Below, one piece after another: positions 16,060 through 24,722 of a DNA stretch of 64,000 bases. Source of the stretch: Patescibacteria group bacterium (GTDB taxonomy: Bacteria; Patescibacteria; Microgenomatia; UBA12405); assembly GCA_023380755.1 (NCBI GenBank), contig JAMCSD010000006.1, positions 139,821-203,820 on the forward strand. The letters are read 5' to 3'. The translations under genes and the position numbers were made by a program. Position 1 is the first letter of the stretch. Each line of letters begins with the position of its first letter. A model generated the notes under the pieces. That model had not been told where the DNA came from. It did no database searches and worked only from the letters and a program-made list of their open reading frames with translations.

Positions 16060-18195
16060 AACCACTTCAACCGTTTCTGTCTTAGTTGCTACCAGTATCT
16101 TCGCATCCACCCCCCAAATTTCCTCCGGGGTCACTATCACCGGGTTGATCTCTAAATCGCTCACCAATTCTTCCGCTTCCACCAGCTGACCCATTTCCAC
16201 CATCAATTTAACCAATTTTTCTACCGGGTAAGTTGGGCCGCCGCGATATCCGGCCAAAATTTTATAAACCTTTGACTGCTTAATTAACCCCAATGCTTTC
16301 GTAGGGTTTAGCGGTAGGGAACACAAATTTTTATCCGCAATCAACTCTACCAGTTTCCCACCCATGCCAAACAACATAATCGGCCCGAAAGTTGGATCTC
16401 TTTTAATCCCCACAATTACTTCCACCGCGGCCCTGAGCGGGATCTCTTCTTGTAACTCGATTCCGATTTCCCTCGGAATAGTATTTTTTAACGATTTAAT
16501 TGTTTCTTGCATTTTATTCCAGGCGGCTTCTAAGGCAACCTCGTCCTTAATTTGTCCGATTACTCCTCCCACCTCACTTTTGTGCAAGATAAAAGGGCTG
16601 GCCAGTTTTATGACCACCCCGCCCGGTTTTGTTTGCCAAAAATTCTTGGCTTCAGTGAACGTAGTGACTACCCGGCTTTCGGGTGTTTTGATTGACAGAT
16701 TCCTTAGTAGTTCCTCGGCTTCCAGCGGGTCGCAGGCTGCCCGTTTCTCTTGGGACACCTTTTCGATTATCGGAGTCACTGCCGAGAAATCAGGCATATT
16801 TTCTGCCGTTTTCTCCTCGTTAACTTGTATCTGCCGCCATTGCTCCCATTTATAAAGTACCGAAAGTGTTTTAATCGCCCTCTCGGGGAACCTAAAAGTG
16901 GGAATCGATAGTTTATTTAGTATGGCTTCTCCGGCCATCGTGTAGCCACCGCCGATAAAGGAGGCCACCACTGGTTTCTCGTATCTTTTTGACAAATTAC
17001 CAATTAGTTCTGCTGTTTCGGCAATTTGTGTCATTAGTTGCGGCGTTAATATTACCACCACCGCATCCACCGTATTTTCTTGCAAAACAATTTCCGCTGC
17101 TTTCACAAACCGGTCTGCCAGGGCATCCCCTAAAATATCCACCGGGTTAAACAGGCTGGCTGTTCGCGGCAAATACTCGGCTAACCTTTTTTCTGTTTCT
17201 TCCGAAAAGGAGGCTAACTTTAGGCCCTCATTTTCAATCGAATCCGTGGTCAGTACTGCTGGCCCCCCGGCATTCGAGACAATGGCCACGTTAGGGCCTT
17301 TAGGCATTTTTGACCAGGCAAAAGCCCGCGAATAATCAAAAAAATCTTCTAATTCCGAGCACCTAATAATTCCTGCTTCGGCCGCCACCGCTTCCAAAAC
17401 ACTGTCTTCTCCGGCGATTGATCCGGTATGTGATTTCATCGCGTGGGCTGCCGCTTTTGATTTCCCTGGTTTCAACAAAAACACCGGTTGCTTCAGGGAT
17501 AACTGTCGACAGTCTTGTAAAAATTTTTTTCCTTCGGCAATTGACTCCAAGTAAATTCCTATCGGCCCCGGGTTTTCCTGTGTTAGCCAATACTCCAAAA
17601 AATCATTTTCCGTTAAACCGCCCTTATTCCCCAAGGAAACAAAATCACTAAAACCTAAACCAATGGCCTGAAACCAGTCAAACAAACTGGTTGCCAATGC
17701 CCCCGATTGGCTAATGAAACGCAGAGTCCCCGGCAGCATTTTAATCTTGCCAAAAGTGGCGTTTAATGGGGTTCGCGTGCTGGCCAGCCCTAAACAATTT
17801 GGCCCCACAATGTTCACCTGATACTTAATGGCGATGCTTTTTAACTCTTCTTCCAACCTGACGCCTTCGCCGCCCACTTCCTTAAAACCGGCGCTATAAA
17901 TCACCACATTTTTTACTCCCTTTTTTCCGGCCGCCTCCGCTTCTGGCAGCACCCCGGCCGCTGGTATAGCAATTAACACTACATCCACTGCTTCCGGCAA
18001 TTCTTCAATATGGGGATAACATTTCAAGCCGTTTATATCCGAATACTTAGGATTAATGGGGTAAATATTGCCCTTAAAACCGCCTTCTAAAAGATTGTTA
18101 AGAACAATTGCTCCCACTTTGGTTTTTTCGGGTGAAGCTCCAATAACCGCCACGGAGTGGGGGAGAAATAAAGATTCCAGATTACTCAACGTCAC
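16048..18195 (-). CDS. NDP-forming acyl-CoA synthetase (acetate-CoA ligase, ADP-forming), fused alpha-beta
   Basis: This 715-residue protein joins the CoA-binding domain (VAVIGASPEKTKVGAIVLNN), two succinyl-CoA ligase-like domains with the phosphohistidine motif SHTGSIAGED (His about 256), and a C-terminal ATP-grasp domain. It converts acetyl- or acyl-CoA, ADP and phosphate to the free acid and ATP, so it conserves energy in fermentation. This fits an organism living by fermentation. The start is a GTG six bases after a minus-strand CATACT box, with no SD. Acyl specificity cannot be read from sequence. Confidence 0.9.
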   Translation of the reverse strand: MTLSNLESLFLPHSVAVIGASPEKTKVGAIVLNNLLEGGFKGNIYPINPKYSDINGLKCYPHIEELPEAVDVVLIAIPAAGVLPEAEAAGKKGVKNVVIYSAGFKEVGGEGVRLEEELKSIAIKYQVNIVGPNCLGLASTRTPLNATFGKIKMLPGTLRFISQSGALATSLFDWFQAIGLGFSDFVSLGNKGGLTENDFLEYWLTQENPGPIGIYLESIAEGKKFLQDCRQLSLKQPVFLLKPGKSKAAAHAMKSHTGSIAGEDSVLEAVAAEAGIIRCSELEDFFDYSRAFAWSKMPKGPNVAIVSNAGGPAVLTTDSIENEGLKLASFSEETEKRLAEYLPRTASLFNPVDILGDALADRFVKAAEIVLQENTVDAVVVILTPQLMTQIAETAELIGNLSKRYEKPVVASFIGGGYTMAGEAILNKLSIPTFRFPERAIKTLSVLYKWEQWRQIQVNEEKTAENMPDFSAVTPIIEKVSQEKRAACDPLEAEELLRNLSIKTPESRVVTTFTEAKNFWQTKPGGVVIKLASPFILHKSEVGGVIGQIKDEVALEAAWNKMQETIKSLKNTIPREIGIELQEEIPLRAAVEVIVGIKRDPTFGPIMLFGMGGKLVELIADKNLCSLPLNPTKALGLIKQSKVYKILAGYRGGPTYPVEKLVKLMVEMGQLVEAEELVSDLEINPVIVTPEEIWGVDAKILVATKTETVEVVNSY

Positions 18196-18201
18196 TTACG
18201 T

Positions 18202-18207
18202 AGTATG
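18202..18207 (-). promoter_or_regulatory. -10 box giving a leaderless acyl-CoA synthetase mRNA
   Basis: CATACT on the minus strand, preceded by TGG as an extended -10, ends six bases before the GTG start at 18195. Confidence 0.5.
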
Positions 18208-18232
18208 CCACAGAACTTTGTTCCCCACTCAA

Positions 18233-19063
18233 CTAAATGCTTTGGGTCGATAAAAAGCCTTTAATTACATTGACCGGAATGGCAAAACCGATATTTTGCC
18301 CGTTTGGCGCGATGGCAGTATTTATGCCGATTACCTGGCCGCTGGAATTAATCAATGGCCCTCCGGAATTTCCCGGATTAATCGCCGCATTCGTTTGAAT
18401 CACATTATCCAGCCGCTCGACATACCCTTGTAAATCCGACCCGGCCGTAATTCCTCGGCCCAACCCGGAAACTATGCCGTTGGTAACCGTATTGGTAAAT
18501 TGGCCCAACGGTGTCCCAACGGCATAAACCGTCTGCCCCAGTTTCAAATTACTCGAATCTCCCAAAGATATTGCTTTTAAGTTTTGGGCGTTGATCCGCA
18601 GCAGAGCCAAATCATTGTTCGGGTCAGTGGTAATTTTATCGACACTATATTCTTTGCCGTCGTTGGTAATTACCGAGTATGTCGCCCCTTGTTGGGAGAC
18701 CACATGTTTGTTGGTCACAATCAATCCATTACTGTCGACCACGAAACCGCTGCCAATGTTTTGGGAAACATTGGTTGGTTGTCCGGGTACCCGTTGGATG
18801 GGGTTGAAAAAATTAAATGGGTCAAAACGGTAATAATCATTTTGGGTAATGGTCGAAATCTTGACGGTGACCACCGAGGCCACGGCATTACTGATTAAGT
18901 TTTCCGTATTGTTCTCGATGGCCGGAGTCGGCTGGACGGCGGTTTGCAGGGTTTGGGGGTTAATTGTCACCCCGGTTTTCTCTAGAGCCGGAATAATCGT
19001 GTAAAGTTTGGCCAGAGTCGCCAAATTCAAAAATACCAATAATCCCAAAATAATATTTTTCAT
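18233..19063 (-). CDS. HtrA/DegP-type serine protease without PDZ domain
   Basis: This 276-residue protein has an N-terminal membrane anchor and a trypsin-like S1C domain. The triad is visible as His120 (VTNKHVV), Asp151 (DPNNDLALL) and Ser233 (NPGNSGGPL). Unlike DegP or DegS it stops right after the protease domain, so the PDZ domain that normally senses unfolded proteins is absent. It should degrade or process proteins on the outer face of the membrane. A minus-strand TAGAGT lies seven bases before the ATG. Confidence 0.9.
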   Translation of the reverse strand: MKNIILGLLVFLNLATLAKLYTIIPALEKTGVTINPQTLQTAVQPTPAIENNTENLISNAVASVVTVKISTITQNDYYRFDPFNFFNPIQRVPGQPTNVSQNIGSGFVVDSNGLIVTNKHVVSQQGATYSVITNDGKEYSVDKITTDPNNDLALLRINAQNLKAISLGDSSNLKLGQTVYAVGTPLGQFTNTVTNGIVSGLGRGITAGSDLQGYVERLDNVIQTNAAINPGNSGGPLINSSGQVIGINTAIAPNGQNIGFAIPVNVIKGFLSTQSI

Positions 19064-19070
19064 ATGTCCT

Positions 19071-19076
19071 ACTCTA
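19071..19076 (-). promoter_or_regulatory. -10 box giving a leaderless HtrA-type protease mRNA
   Basis: TAGAGT on the minus strand ends seven bases before the ATG at 19063; no SD is present. Confidence 0.45.
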
Positions 19077-19128
19077 GTCTACGAAACTTAAATTACCCTG
19101 AAAAAATTCTGTATTTCGTTTTTAAAAA

Positions 19129-19620
19129 CTATACCTCGGAAACTACTGACCGCATCAGTGTTCCCGCCAGCATCGTCAGCCCATCCGCTGTCACCATTTC
19201 TTCTCCTAAACTTTGTTCTAAAATCTTAGCCTCTTCCTCGGCTCCCAACAATTTACACCAATTAATTAATCCTTGGTACATGGCCATTTCGCTATGTTCC
19301 ACCTTCAATGCCGCCTCAATTACCGCCATATCTTTTAAGTAGGCATCATCAATTTTCTTCAAGCCTCCGCCCCCTTCGCTGACCAGTGACAGGAAGGTTG
19401 GATCCTTTTGTTTTTTGGTATTTAATCCTAAGCTTTGAAAAATACTTTCCAACCGCGTTGTTTGATTTTTTGTTTGCTCGAGATGGTATCCCAGCGCTCG
19501 GATTAATTTATCCTCATGGGATTCCTTCATCATCTTGGGCAATTCTTCCGTGATGGTGTTTTCGATAAAGTACATTTTTTGTAGTCCCATTTCTAACAAA
19601 TCTTTCTTTGATACGGCCAT
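19129..19620 (-). CDS. DUF892 (YciE/YciF-like) ferritin-like protein
   Basis: The start at 19620 gives a 163-residue helical protein matching the DUF892 family: KKDLLEMGLQKMYFIENTIT at the N-terminus, a central HLEQTKNQTTRLESIF and a third-helix EHSEMAMYQGL. These segments hold the Glu/His pairs of a ferritin-like four-helix bundle. Members are stress-linked proteins of unclear biochemistry. The internal ATG is chosen because a long GGAGGAGG site lies just upstream of it; the longer frame would put the SD inside the coding region. Confidence 0.88.
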   Translation of the reverse strand: MAVSKKDLLEMGLQKMYFIENTITEELPKMMKESHEDKLIRALGYHLEQTKNQTTRLESIFQSLGLNTKKQKDPTFLSLVSEGGGGLKKIDDAYLKDMAVIEAALKVEHSEMAMYQGLINWCKLLGAEEEAKILEQSLGEEMVTADGLTMLAGTLMRSVVSEV

Positions 19621-19742
19621 ACCCACCTCCTCCAAATAACTAATTGTAAATTAATAGTAGATGATTCTCTGGATGGATGCAACCATTATGACGATCCGGA
19701 AAAACTTCACCCTCTTTTAAGCTTACTCTCAGAAGCCGCCAT

Positions 19743-19748
19743 TATCAT
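19743..19748 (+). promoter_or_regulatory. -10 box of the flavin module
   Basis: TATCAT ends five bases before the ATG at 19754, so the three-gene flavin module probably starts as a leaderless mRNA. Confidence 0.4.
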
Positions 19749-19753
19749 TCAAT

Positions 19754-20224
19754 ATGAAAAAAACATTTATTGCTGGATTCGTCGTCGTTTCCTTTGTGGC
19801 CTATGCCTTTTTGGAGCAAGTCAAATCATGGGGTTTTGGTGATGATTCCACCCTCCCTCCTTCCCGTTCTAATTCGGCTCCTAATCCCAATCTTACCACG
19901 CTCAATTCTGGCTCCTCTCCCAAGCCCCAAACTGCCGCTGGCCACTTTAAGAACGGCCAATATACCGGCGATTCCACCGATGCCTTTTATGGCAATGTCC
20001 AGGTAAGGGTCACCATTAGCAGTGGCAAAATTACTAACGTTCAGTTTCTGGATTACCCTCAAGACCGCGACCGTTCCCTTGCCATCAATACTGTTGCCAT
20101 GCCCCAACTTACCAGTGAAGCCATCCAAGCCCAATCTGCCAACGTCGATGTCGTCTCTGGAGCTACTGCCACCAGCCAAGCTTTTGTTCAATCATTACAA
20201 TCCGCCCTTAACCAGGCCCAATAA
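19754..20224 (+). CDS. Extracytosolic FMN-binding (flavinylated) protein
   Basis: This 156-residue protein has a signal anchor (residues 1-20), a Ser/Pro-rich linker to about residue 60 and an FMN-binding domain like that of NqrC/RnfG. It carries the flavinylation motif DVVSGATATS, whose Thr is the known site for covalent FMN attachment by ApbE in this family. The next gene is ApbE and the third is a membrane reductase, so this protein should carry electrons on the outer face of the membrane. It is shorter than NqrC/RnfG and has only one FMN domain. Confidence 0.88.
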   Translation: MKKTFIAGFVVVSFVAYAFLEQVKSWGFGDDSTLPPSRSNSAPNPNLTTLNSGSSPKPQTAAGHFKNGQYTGDSTDAFYGNVQVRVTISSGKITNVQFLDYPQDRDRSLAINTVAMPQLTSEAIQAQSANVDVVSGATATSQAFVQSLQSALNQAQ

Positions 20225-20229
20225 CTAAT

Positions 20230-20985
20230 ATGAAAGACACCCGCCTCCTCATGGGCATGCCCATCACCGTGGAGATTGCCGATCCTGAATCTACTTTAGA
20301 TTCCCTTAGCGAAGTCTTTGCTTATTTCCATTATGTTGACGAAAAATTTAGCCTTTACAAAAACACCAGCGAAATTGCCCAAATAAACCACCGGAAACTT
20401 CCGGAATCTCAATATAGTCCGGACATGAAAACTGTCTTTGCGCTCTGTGAGGAGACAAAAAAATTAACTGATGGCTTTTTTGATATCAAGCATTCCGGCC
20501 GCCTTGATCCTTCCGGCTTGGTCAAGGGCTGGGCAATTCATAACGCCGCCCAAAAACTGCGCCACCACGGATATCGGCATTTCTATGTCGAAGCCGGCGG
20601 CGACATCGAGGTTGCCGGGCTTAGCTCACGGCACCAGCCCTGGCAAATCGGTATCCGTAACCCTTTTAATATCCGCCAAATCGTTAAAGTCGTTGCACTC
20701 ACTAATGGCGGCATCGCCACTTCTGGTACCTATTTTCGCGGCCAACACGTCTATAATCCCAAAAAATTCCATCGGCCGATTACTGACATTTTAAGCCTCA
20801 CCGTTATCGGCCCCGATATTTATGAAGCCGACCGTTTTGCCACCGCCGCTTTTGCCATGGGACGTCCCGGCATCGAATTTATTGAATCTCTGCCCGGTTT
20901 TGAAGGTTATCAAATTGATAACCAGGGTGTCGCCACTTTCACCACTGCTTTTAATCGTTATCTTTCCGATGCTAAAGATTATTGA
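20230..20985 (+). CDS. apbE: FAD:protein FMN transferase ApbE
   Basis: This 251-residue protein shows ApbE family features: GMPITVEIAD near the start, LDPSGLVKGWAIHNAA (the conserved K-G-W/Y region), HFYVEAGGDIEVAG and a C-terminal DRFATAAFAMG. ApbE moves FMN from FAD to a Thr of the target protein, and the target motif is in the gene immediately upstream. No lipobox is seen and the N-terminus begins directly with the enzyme fold, so it may work before export or be anchored otherwise. It lies five bases after the FMN protein and overlaps the reductase gene by 17 bases. Confidence 0.92.
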   Translation: MKDTRLLMGMPITVEIADPESTLDSLSEVFAYFHYVDEKFSLYKNTSEIAQINHRKLPESQYSPDMKTVFALCEETKKLTDGFFDIKHSGRLDPSGLVKGWAIHNAAQKLRHHGYRHFYVEAGGDIEVAGLSSRHQPWQIGIRNPFNIRQIVKVVALTNGGIATSGTYFRGQHVYNPKKFHRPITDILSLTVIGPDIYEADRFATAAFAMGRPGIEFIESLPGFEGYQIDNQGVATFTTAFNRYLSDAKDY

Positions 20986-22486
20986 CCGCTATCTAAATAT
21001 CATCACTATGTACCGGCTCATTTTGTATTATCTTTTAGTCCTCTTACTTGGGGCTGCCTTTTTAAGTTACTTGGGTATTCTCCACTATAGTGTTTTTTCC
21101 ATCCTGGCCTCGGCTTTGTTTCTGATTGTCTTAAGTTGGAGCACCAACACCCTTTTTGCCGCCGCTTACCAGGCTCCGACTAATGTCGAATCGGTTTACA
21201 TTTCCGCCTTAATCCTGGCCTTAATTCTGACTCCGGCCCAAACTCCCCATGATTATCTTTTTTTAGGTTGGGCCGCCATTTTCACTATGGCTTCCAAATA
21301 TTTACTTAATATTGGCAAAAAACACCTTTTTAATCCGGTCGCTATTGCCGTGGTTATCACCGCCCTGATGATCAAACAATCCGCCAGCTGGTGGGTGGGC
21401 ACTCTATATATGTTGCCCTTTGTAGTGATCGGTGGCTTTCTTATTGTCCGTAAAATCCGCCGCTTTAATTTAGTCCTCAGTTTCTTTATCGTCGCTTTGT
21501 TTACCATTGTCGGGATCGGCCTAATTCAAGGCCAATCAGTTATCAGCCTGTTGCGGATTGCCCTGCTCGATTCCCCCTTTTTCTTTTTTGCCTTTGTCAT
21601 GCTTACCGAGCCGCTCACTACTCCCCCCACCCGAACTTGGCAAATTCTTTACGGGGCCCTCGTCGGTTTTCTTTTTGCTCCCCAAATCCACGTTGGCCAT
21701 CTGTATACCACCCCCGAAATTGCCTTAAGTTTAGGTAACTTATTTTCTTACGGTGTCAGTCCGAAAGCTAAGCTTTTATTAAGTCTGGAGCAAAAAATCC
21801 GGCTTACCCCCGATACTTACGATTTTGTCTTCTCCAAACCTCCCCGTTTCAGTTATCGTCCGGGTCAGTATATGGAATGGACCTTAGCCCACCCCCGCAC
21901 CGATGATCGTGGTAACCGTCGTTATTTCACCTTGGCCTCATCTCCCACTGAAGATACTCTTCGCTTAGGCATTAAATTTAACGACCACAGCAGCAGCTTT
22001 AAAAATAACCTTTTATCTCTAAGTTCCGAGACTCCGATTATGGCCGGGCAGTTAGCCGGTGACTTCGTTCTCCCCCGTAATCGTCAGCAAAAAATTGTTT
22101 TTATGGCTGGCGGTATCGGTATTACCCCTTTTCGCAGCATGGTTAAATACTTAATCGATCGGGGCGAAAAACGGGACATCGTTCTTTTTTATGCCAACAA
22201 AGAAGCCTCGGAAATTGTTTACCGGGATATCTTTGACCGTGGCCGTTCCGTCGGCCTGCGGCCGGTTTATGTTTTGACCGACCAGGCGAAAATTCCTCCC
22301 CAATGGCCTGGCTTAAGCGGCCGGATTACCGCCGCGGTCATCACCCAGGAAGTTCCCGATTACCGGGAGCGCACCTTTTATCTTTCTGGTCCTAATGCCA
22401 TGGTCACTGCCTATCGGGAAATGCTGAGGCATTTAGGTTTACCTTCGTCCCAAGTTAAAACCGACTTTTTCCCTGGCTTTGCCTAA
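20969..22486 (+). CDS. RnfD/NqrB-like membrane domain fused to ferredoxin-NADP reductase-like domain
   Basis: The start at 20969 (MLKIIDRYLNIITMYRLILYY) gives 505 residues. Residues about 14-280 form a polytopic domain with the RnfD/NqrB-like motif FVMLTEPLTTPPT. Residues about 290-505 form an FNR-type reductase with RPGQYMEW, RRYFTLASSP (flavin binding), GGIGITPFRSM (pyridine nucleotide binding) and YLSGPNAM. No SGAT flavinylation motif is visible in the membrane part. The predicted path is NAD(P)H to flavin to the membrane domain to the FMN protein encoded two genes upstream. The acceptor is unknown. Confidence 0.85.
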   Translation: MLKIIDRYLNIITMYRLILYYLLVLLLGAAFLSYLGILHYSVFSILASALFLIVLSWSTNTLFAAAYQAPTNVESVYISALILALILTPAQTPHDYLFLGWAAIFTMASKYLLNIGKKHLFNPVAIAVVITALMIKQSASWWVGTLYMLPFVVIGGFLIVRKIRRFNLVLSFFIVALFTIVGIGLIQGQSVISLLRIALLDSPFFFFAFVMLTEPLTTPPTRTWQILYGALVGFLFAPQIHVGHLYTTPEIALSLGNLFSYGVSPKAKLLLSLEQKIRLTPDTYDFVFSKPPRFSYRPGQYMEWTLAHPRTDDRGNRRYFTLASSPTEDTLRLGIKFNDHSSSFKNNLLSLSSETPIMAGQLAGDFVLPRNRQQKIVFMAGGIGITPFRSMVKYLIDRGEKRDIVLFYANKEASEIVYRDIFDRGRSVGLRPVYVLTDQAKIPPQWPGLSGRITAAVITQEVPDYRERTFYLSGPNAMVTAYREMLRHLGLPSSQVKTDFFPGFA

Positions 22487-22491
22487 TTTGG

Positions 22492-22507
22492 TAAAATGTA
22501 ACTTTAT
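22492..22507 (+). promoter_or_regulatory. -10 box of the GreA-like gene
   Basis: TAAAAT at 22492-22497 lies ten bases before the ATG at 22508, predicting a leader of only a few bases and no SD. Confidence 0.4.
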
Positions 22508-22957
22508 ATGATCACTAAATTTGGCCGGCAAAAACTGGAAGAACATCTCCACCAGCTCCAGGGCGAACTTGAGCGGACTCTCGAGGAACGCTCCCGGGCG
22601 GCTGCAGAAGGGGATTTACGGGAAAACTCAGCCTACCTCTTTTTGGGGGAGCGGGCCGATGTCTTGCGCTCCCAAATTGCCGAAGTTACCCAAGATCTTC
22701 AGGCATCAGTCGTCCAGGCCGCTCCCGAGCAGAACGTAACCATTGCTTTTGGCCACCAGGTCAGTTTACGGTATCTTGCCGATAACCGGGAAATTACCTT
22801 AGTATTAGTGGGAAAAAATGATGCCCGCCTTCAACCTAATTGGATTTCCCTGGAAAGTCCCCTGGGTCAAGCCTTACTCGGACATCATTTGGGGGACAAG
22901 GTCGAGGTTAACGGTCAAAAAATTTTGATTTTAAGTATCGAAAAAGGCGCTATCTAG
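22508..22957 (+). CDS. greA: GreA/GreB-family transcript cleavage factor
   Basis: This 149-residue protein has the Gre layout: an N-terminal coiled coil of about 75 residues with the tip motif AAAEGDLRENSAY, whose acidic residues enter the RNA polymerase active site, and a C-terminal FKBP-like domain containing ISLESPLGQALLGHHLGDKVEV. It rescues backtracked RNA polymerase by stimulating RNA cleavage. GreA is the more likely subtype, but the C-terminal half is divergent. Confidence 0.85.
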   Translation: MITKFGRQKLEEHLHQLQGELERTLEERSRAAAEGDLRENSAYLFLGERADVLRSQIAEVTQDLQASVVQAAPEQNVTIAFGHQVSLRYLADNREITLVLVGKNDARLQPNWISLESPLGQALLGHHLGDKVEVNGQKILILSIEKGAI

Positions 22958-22968
22958 CTAATTTTTGC

Positions 22969-22974
22969 TACAAT
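22969..22974 (+). promoter_or_regulatory. Extended -10 box giving a leaderless PAP2 mRNA
   Basis: TGCTACAAT (hexamer 22969-22974) ends six bases before the GTG start at 22981, so the GTG would be the first codon of the transcript. Confidence 0.6.
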
Positions 22975-22980
22975 GTTTAT

Positions 22981-23703
22981 GTGCCCCGATTTGTTTTTCC
23001 TAAATATCTTTCTCCGCTTAAAAAACATCTTTTTCAATCTCCCGTCGGTCTCTTGATTGGCCTGGAAATGATTATTGGGGTTTTTTCTAGTTTTACCTTG
23101 GCCTATTTCTTTCTCAAGATCGCCGATGAAGTCGTTGACAAAAATACCCAATTTCTGGATATCACCCTCTCCACTCTGATCTATCACCTGCGCACTCCCA
23201 CACTGACTCACATTATGATTCTCATTAGCAATTTTGGAGCGGCCTATACCCTTGTTGGTCTAATGTTCATCCTCATTGCCCTGTTGCTCCGCCGTCACCG
23301 CAAGGAGGCTCTCCTTTTTTCCTTGGTCAGTGCCCTCGGCCTGGGCATCAATCTCTTGCTTAAGAACGTTTTTGCCCGTCCCCGGCCCCTGATCTCTCCC
23401 CTCATTCCTGCCAGTTCTTATAGCTTCCCTTCCGGCCACGCCATGAATTCTCTGGTTTTTTATTTTATGATCTCCGCTTACATGTATCACTTCACTCACA
23501 ATAAACTTCTGAGTATTTTTGCTGTCCTGATTTCGATCTTAATGGTTATTTTAATCGGATTCAGCCGTATCTATTTGGGTGTTCATTATCCTTCCGATAT
23601 CCTTGGCGGTTATTTTATTGGCCTCTGGTGGCTGGTGACGGCCTTTTTTATTGACAAAACCATTATCTTTTTCGAACTCTTTAAAGAGCCCAAAACGCGT
23701 TAA
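22981..23703 (+). CDS. PAP2-family lipid phosphatase
   Basis: This 240-residue membrane protein carries the three PAP2 motifs in order: KNVFARPRP, PSGHAMN, and SRIYLGVHYPSD with the catalytic His. It should dephosphorylate a lipid phosphate or diphosphate such as undecaprenyl diphosphate or phosphatidate on the outer membrane face. The start is GTG. The next gene, a DgkA-type kinase, performs the opposite reaction, which suggests regulated turnover of a carrier lipid. Confidence 0.9.
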   Translation: MPRFVFPKYLSPLKKHLFQSPVGLLIGLEMIIGVFSSFTLAYFFLKIADEVVDKNTQFLDITLSTLIYHLRTPTLTHIMILISNFGAAYTLVGLMFILIALLLRRHRKEALLFSLVSALGLGINLLLKNVFARPRPLISPLIPASSYSFPSGHAMNSLVFYFMISAYMYHFTHNKLLSIFAVLISILMVILIGFSRIYLGVHYPSDILGGYFIGLWWLVTAFFIDKTIIFFELFKEPKTR

Positions 23704-23711
23704 ACTGAAAT

Positions 23712-24098
23712 ATGGCTCCATCTTTAACCAAATTCTTTCACAGTTTCACTTGTGCTTTCAATGGTATCCGCGTGGCTTATCGCGGCCGGAACATGCGCAT
23801 TCATGGCTTAGTTACTTTACTAGTTGTCGTTGCTGGTTTATGGTGGCGGCTTTCCCCTTTGGAATGGATCATTATTTTAATCTTGATCGGATTAGTCTGG
23901 TCAGCAGAACTGGTTAATACTAGTCTCGAGGAACTTGCTGACCTCATCCGCGACCACCAACATCTGCCTTATCAGGCCACTCGTGATACTCGGGACATTG
24001 CCGCCGGTGCCGTTTTAATCTTAGCCATCATCTCGGCTCTGGTCGGATTTATTATTTTTTGGCCTCACCTTAGTTCGACTGCTCTTTTTATTCCTTAG
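23712..24098 (+). CDS. dgkA: Diacylglycerol/undecaprenol kinase DgkA
   Basis: This 128-residue protein has the DgkA family signature: ELVNTSLEELADL (catalytic Glu and metal-binding residues) followed by RDTRDIAAGAVLI. It has three predicted transmembrane helices. Gram-positive relatives phosphorylate undecaprenol. It begins nine bases after the PAP2 gene and probably shares its transcript. Length is normal. Confidence 0.92.
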   Translation: MAPSLTKFFHSFTCAFNGIRVAYRGRNMRIHGLVTLLVVVAGLWWRLSPLEWIIILILIGLVWSAELVNTSLEELADLIRDHQHLPYQATRDTRDIAAGAVLILAIISALVGFIIFWPHLSSTALFIP

Positions 24099-24103
24099 TG
24101 TTC

Positions 24104-24109
24104 TATAAT
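24104..24109 (+). promoter_or_regulatory. -10 box giving a leaderless mRNA (gene at 24117)
   Basis: A consensus TATAAT ends seven bases before the ATG at 24117; no SD is present. Confidence 0.6.
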
Positions 24110-24116
24110 GTAGTTA

Positions 24117-24713
24117 ATGCTTCGCCGTTCTTCTTTGGTGACTGCCTTTTTCTTTTGGCTGCCGGTTGGCGTGATTACTACTCTCCTTTGTGGTTTAATT
24201 TACTTTCTTGAATTTCAACATTTTCGTCTTCCGGCTTACGATCCCCAGGTCCAATTAGCCGAGGACATTGCTGCTTCCTTATCGGCGAATCGTCCTCTGG
24301 AATCGGTCGTTTCCTTAACAGTACACGTTGACTTAACTAAAAGCTTGGCTCCCTTTGCTAACTTTTATGATAGCCAGGGTCGGCCGGAAGCGGGTACCGG
24401 CTTCATCGATAATGCTGTTCCTTCTATTCCGGCTGGTGTTTTCAAATACACCACCGCTCACGGCGAAGACCGTATCACCTGGCAGCCCCGGCCGGGCATC
24501 CGCCAAGCTATCGTGGTCAAGCCCTATAAAAGTAAAACCAGCAGTGGTTTTGTGGTTGTCGGCCGTTCCCTGCGGGAAGTTGAACAACGCGAACGAATTC
24601 TTTTTGAGGAAGTCGCTGTTGGCCTCTTGTTCCTTTTAGTTATCTCCTTTCTTTTGGTCTGGCTTGCCGTTCTTCAGCTTCCGCATTTGGCATCTTCTGG
24701 TAGATCACGGTAA
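24117..24713 (+). CDS. Two-helix membrane protein with outer domain, unknown function
   Basis: This 198-residue protein has a transmembrane helix near each end (about residues 8-32 and 160-185) enclosing an extracytoplasmic domain of about 125 residues. The layout (helix, PAS/Cache-like outer domain, helix) resembles the sensor half of a chemoreceptor or histidine kinase, but the cytoplasmic tail has only about 12 residues and no signalling domain. A short segment (REVEQRERILFEEV) before the second helix recalls sensor linkers. It may be a truncated sensor or a stand-alone binding protein. Confidence 0.6.
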   Translation: MLRRSSLVTAFFFWLPVGVITTLLCGLIYFLEFQHFRLPAYDPQVQLAEDIAASLSANRPLESVVSLTVHVDLTKSLAPFANFYDSQGRPEAGTGFIDNAVPSIPAGVFKYTTAHGEDRITWQPRPGIRQAIVVKPYKSKTSSGFVVVGRSLREVEQRERILFEEVAVGLLFLLVISFLLVWLAVLQLPHLASSGRSR

Positions 24714-24716
24714 AAT
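24711..24716 (+). promoter_or_regulatory. -10 box giving a leaderless SRAP-gene mRNA
   Basis: TAAAAT ends six bases before the ATG at 24723. It overlaps the stop codon of the upstream gene; no SD is present. Confidence 0.5.
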
Positions 24717-24722
24717 TATTAT

